Source: an uncultured Pirellula sp.
Lineage (GTDB): Bacteria > Planctomycetota > Planctomycetia > Pirellulales > Pirellulaceae
Direction of reading: 5' to 3'
DNA length: 64,000 bases
Assembly: GCA_903858115.1 (NCBI GenBank)
Contig: CAIOHR010000080.1
Coordinates: 1 to 64,000 of the forward strand
The notes below the pieces were generated by a model that was not told the DNA's origin, did not search any database, and saw only the letters and a program-made list of their open reading frames with translations. The position numbers and the translations under genes are program-made. Shown in pieces: positions 63,301-64,000 of this stretch; position 1 is the stretch's first letter, and every line of letters begins with the position of its first letter.

Positions 63301-64000
63301 CACTCCACACCCAGTCGTAAACCAACCGTTGCGCCGTGCGAAGCACCACCCTGCGCTCGTGTTGTCGGATACGGAGCAGGAGCATCTCCCCAATCTGCCG
63401 ATTCCGCATTTCCAAAGTTGAATCCTCGCAACGGGTTCACACCATCATAGGTTACCATATGCTCGCCGCTGGCAGGGAATGTTTGTCGGAAGCCAGCTTC
63501 GACGACTTCGCGAATCGCAAACGATCCTGCGCGAGGAGGAGTCAAACTGAACGATCCATCTGCACCGGAAATACTAGCAGGTTCACCGATATCAGGGCGA
63601 TCGTCTCCATCGAGATCTAGATAGATGTAAACACCAGCAAGTCCAGGCTCGTTCACATCGCGAACACCATCCGCATTCAGGTCAAGCCACTTAAAGCCTG
63701 TCGCAATATTCGAAGGCAGTACCGAACCAAAGTTCGCGGTCGAGCTCCCCGAGGTGGTTACGGTTACAGACTTTACCGTTTCCGTATCGACCGATGCAAT
63801 CCAGCTCGCGGCTCGGTTAATCCGCACATTGTAGGTGCCAGCGGCTACCAGAAGTGAAAATGCGCCATTAGCGCCTGAAGTGGTTCGCGGTTCGCTCAGG
63901 TCGCGAACACCGTTGTTATTGAGATCGGCGAAGACTTCCCAATTTGCAATTCCCTCTTCATTCTGTTCTTGACGACCATTTCGGTTCTTATCGTTGTAAG
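60366..64000 (-). CDS. Giant surface protein with SdrD-like, Ig-like, cohesin-like and dockerin domains (5' end outside window)
   Basis: The frame runs past the window edge, so at least 1210 residues are the C-terminal part of a longer protein. Order seen: SdrD/Cna-B-like units (FKWLDLNADGVRDVNEPGLA; VFADLNNNGVRDLSEP); a GEVEDY-type domain (DWGDAPAPYPTT to ATGEVEDYVF); Ig-like/cadherin-like units (NVIDVLANDFALPG, FPLNVLANDIEGRGG, IDVLRNDIVGSS); two repeats of about 180 residues that look cohesin-like (FRFFNMAGQPITEIRQGEQF; LRLSVTNLAGEEITQITRGS); and two dockerin-type loops (VDNDGFVSAIDVLILVNSL; VDADGMLSALDVLGVVNFL). It ends in an acidic tail. An apparent GTG start at 63827 is not a start, since homologous coding continues upstream (AAGTYNVRI). 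It is probably a cell-surface or matrix protein. Confidence 0.9.
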   Translation of the reverse strand, partial: YNDKNRNGRQEQNEEGIANWEVFADLNNNGVRDLSEPRTTSGANGAFSLLVAAGTYNVRINRAASWIASVDTETVKSVTVTTSGSSTANFGSVLPSNIATGFKWLDLNADGVRDVNEPGLAGVYIYLDLDGDDRPDIGEPASISGADGSFSLTPPRAGSFAIREVVEAGFRQTFPASGEHMVTYDGVNPLRGFNFGNAESADWGDAPAPYPTTRAQGGASHGATVGLRLGVEWDSDPDGQPSQNADADDTVGLIGTNGVIDDEDGVAPLTPFVRADSANALRFNVTNTTGSPAYIQGWMDFNGDGDWADAGEQIVSNLLVSSSGVVSPSFTIPSGAVSRSFARFRLSQAQNLGPAGRTATGEVEDYVFNIGDGPRTLLQNDTVSVARNSRSNVIDVLANDFALPGEPWTIVGVSAGIRGGRVTIDTATNRVNYVPPLSFIGTDEFTYTVRNASGRTETAKVTVSVLAQFLNPVGVDDSFEVTTNSSGFPLNVLANDIEGRGGALVITGVQYSGTGSVTIGSGGLSIRYTPAPNFGGTEFFQYTATDALGESTTANVTVHAIPGAFTDNLAAFNFRFFNMAGQPITEIRQGEQFRVSVFVDDLRPEIEGAKTPPGNVVNPGVFSAYLDMLYNSGLVAPASPVASNGFDFQVAFASPYLNGQGGSAGIPGIIDELGAFVNSSAPMDSPDPLKVADLVFNANNAGLAEFVGDPADRVPASDVTFYNEPRSTVSKSRISYGRSRIEIVPNTVNFPFAVDDSPARLTAGTPSTIDVLRNDIVGSSAPIQIVQVRDPASGQVSIDRNGTPSNFADDRITYTPRTDFTGTDQFQYVIQDARGFQSTATVTVQVGTQSEVQGDDKLHLRLSVTNLAGEEITQITRGSEFQLRGFVRDLRLGDTTRPNVDGVFAAFQDVLYSSGLVSVKSTATAPFFQVSYSPEYGSGRSGDVRIPGLINEIGSFQSSSNPFPLDEQLSEKLQFVVTLVANPSALLNSIAEFIGNPADISPFHDTLMFDPTSPVPISQIRYINDSVTIVGATGSGGSGNGEGFTNLRNAYDVDNDGFVSAIDVLILVNSLNSGNGGFLAGDSGPGASGESGEKYYFDVDADGMLSALDVLGVVNFLNNPTVPSSGAEGEGEGEAAPLFVSNSQNAVLVDTPFAKLDPIDSVIDSMYIPMMSAEGEEDEEWSLADYFSSVDDSGEDDLFSGLADDILRHG

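Noticed and set aside
63825..63827. GTG as start of the dockerin protein
   Set aside because: The frame stays open to the window edge and the upstream residues continue an SdrD/Cna-B-like unit.

Overview
The window looks like chromosomal DNA of a planctomycete, most likely of the Pirellulaceae (Rhodopirellula/Pirellula type). Evidence: two very large secreted proteins ending in type I dockerin-like repeats, one with an N-terminal RLEERLPLTG motif of the planctomycetal LEPR kind; a PQQ-like beta-propeller protein; an ECF sigma factor joined to a transmembrane Ser/Thr kinase; MoxR/DUF58 genes; and TPR/ExbBD genes. No rRNA, tRNA or CRISPR array was seen.

Layout. 1-1.1 kb: non-coding DNA and the 3' remnant of a REP-associated (Y1/RAYT-like) transposase. 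1.2-3.1 kb: a membrane GGDEF-EAL protein. 3.06-10.85 kb (minus): a two-gene iterative type I polyketide/fatty acid synthase operon. The first gene fuses an acyl carrier protein to a FabL-like reductase; the second is a 2138-residue TE-AT-KS-KS-like-KR-DH protein with no carrier domain. 11.2-11.8 kb: a DUF4332 helix-hairpin-helix protein and a second 119-bp fragment of the same transposase, in the same orientation. 11.9-14.9 kb (minus): MFS permease, zinc-ribbon protein, secreted glycosidase. 15-18.8 kb (plus): PQQ-like propeller, Bcp peroxiredoxin, ABC-2 permease, ankyrin-like protein. 18.9-20 kb: haloarchaeal-type glucose dehydrogenase, then a REP-like hairpin. 20.3-31 kb: a sialidase-like protein and a 3103-residue RTX/dockerin giant protein whose stop codon lies inside a 7-bp tandem repeat. 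31-34.5 kb: ECF sigma, Ser/Thr kinase with an outer beta-helix domain, and an FHA protein that may read the kinase's phosphorylations. 34.7-42 kb: a secreted protein of unknown family, then MoxR, DUF58 and a large FtsX-like permease on the minus strand. 42.4-46.9 kb: metallophosphatase, PhyH dioxygenase, DUF456, HNH nuclease, ACT protein, small lipoprotein. 47.1-56.9 kb: two converging sets of TPR/coiled-coil genes, one carrying TolQ and two ExbD subunits, which looks like a proton-driven envelope machine. 57-60.3 kb: LarC, a Gfo/Idh/MocA oxidoreductase and a small unknown protein. 60.4-64 kb (minus): the C-terminal part of a giant SdrD-like/Ig-like/cohesin-like/dockerin protein that runs off the window edge, with a clear intrinsic terminator.

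The best candidates for something undescribed are the split PKS with its unusual domain order and a carrier-fused reductase that lacks the expected catalytic Tyr, and the TPR-ExbBD module. Assignments rest on motifs read by eye; no database search was possible.
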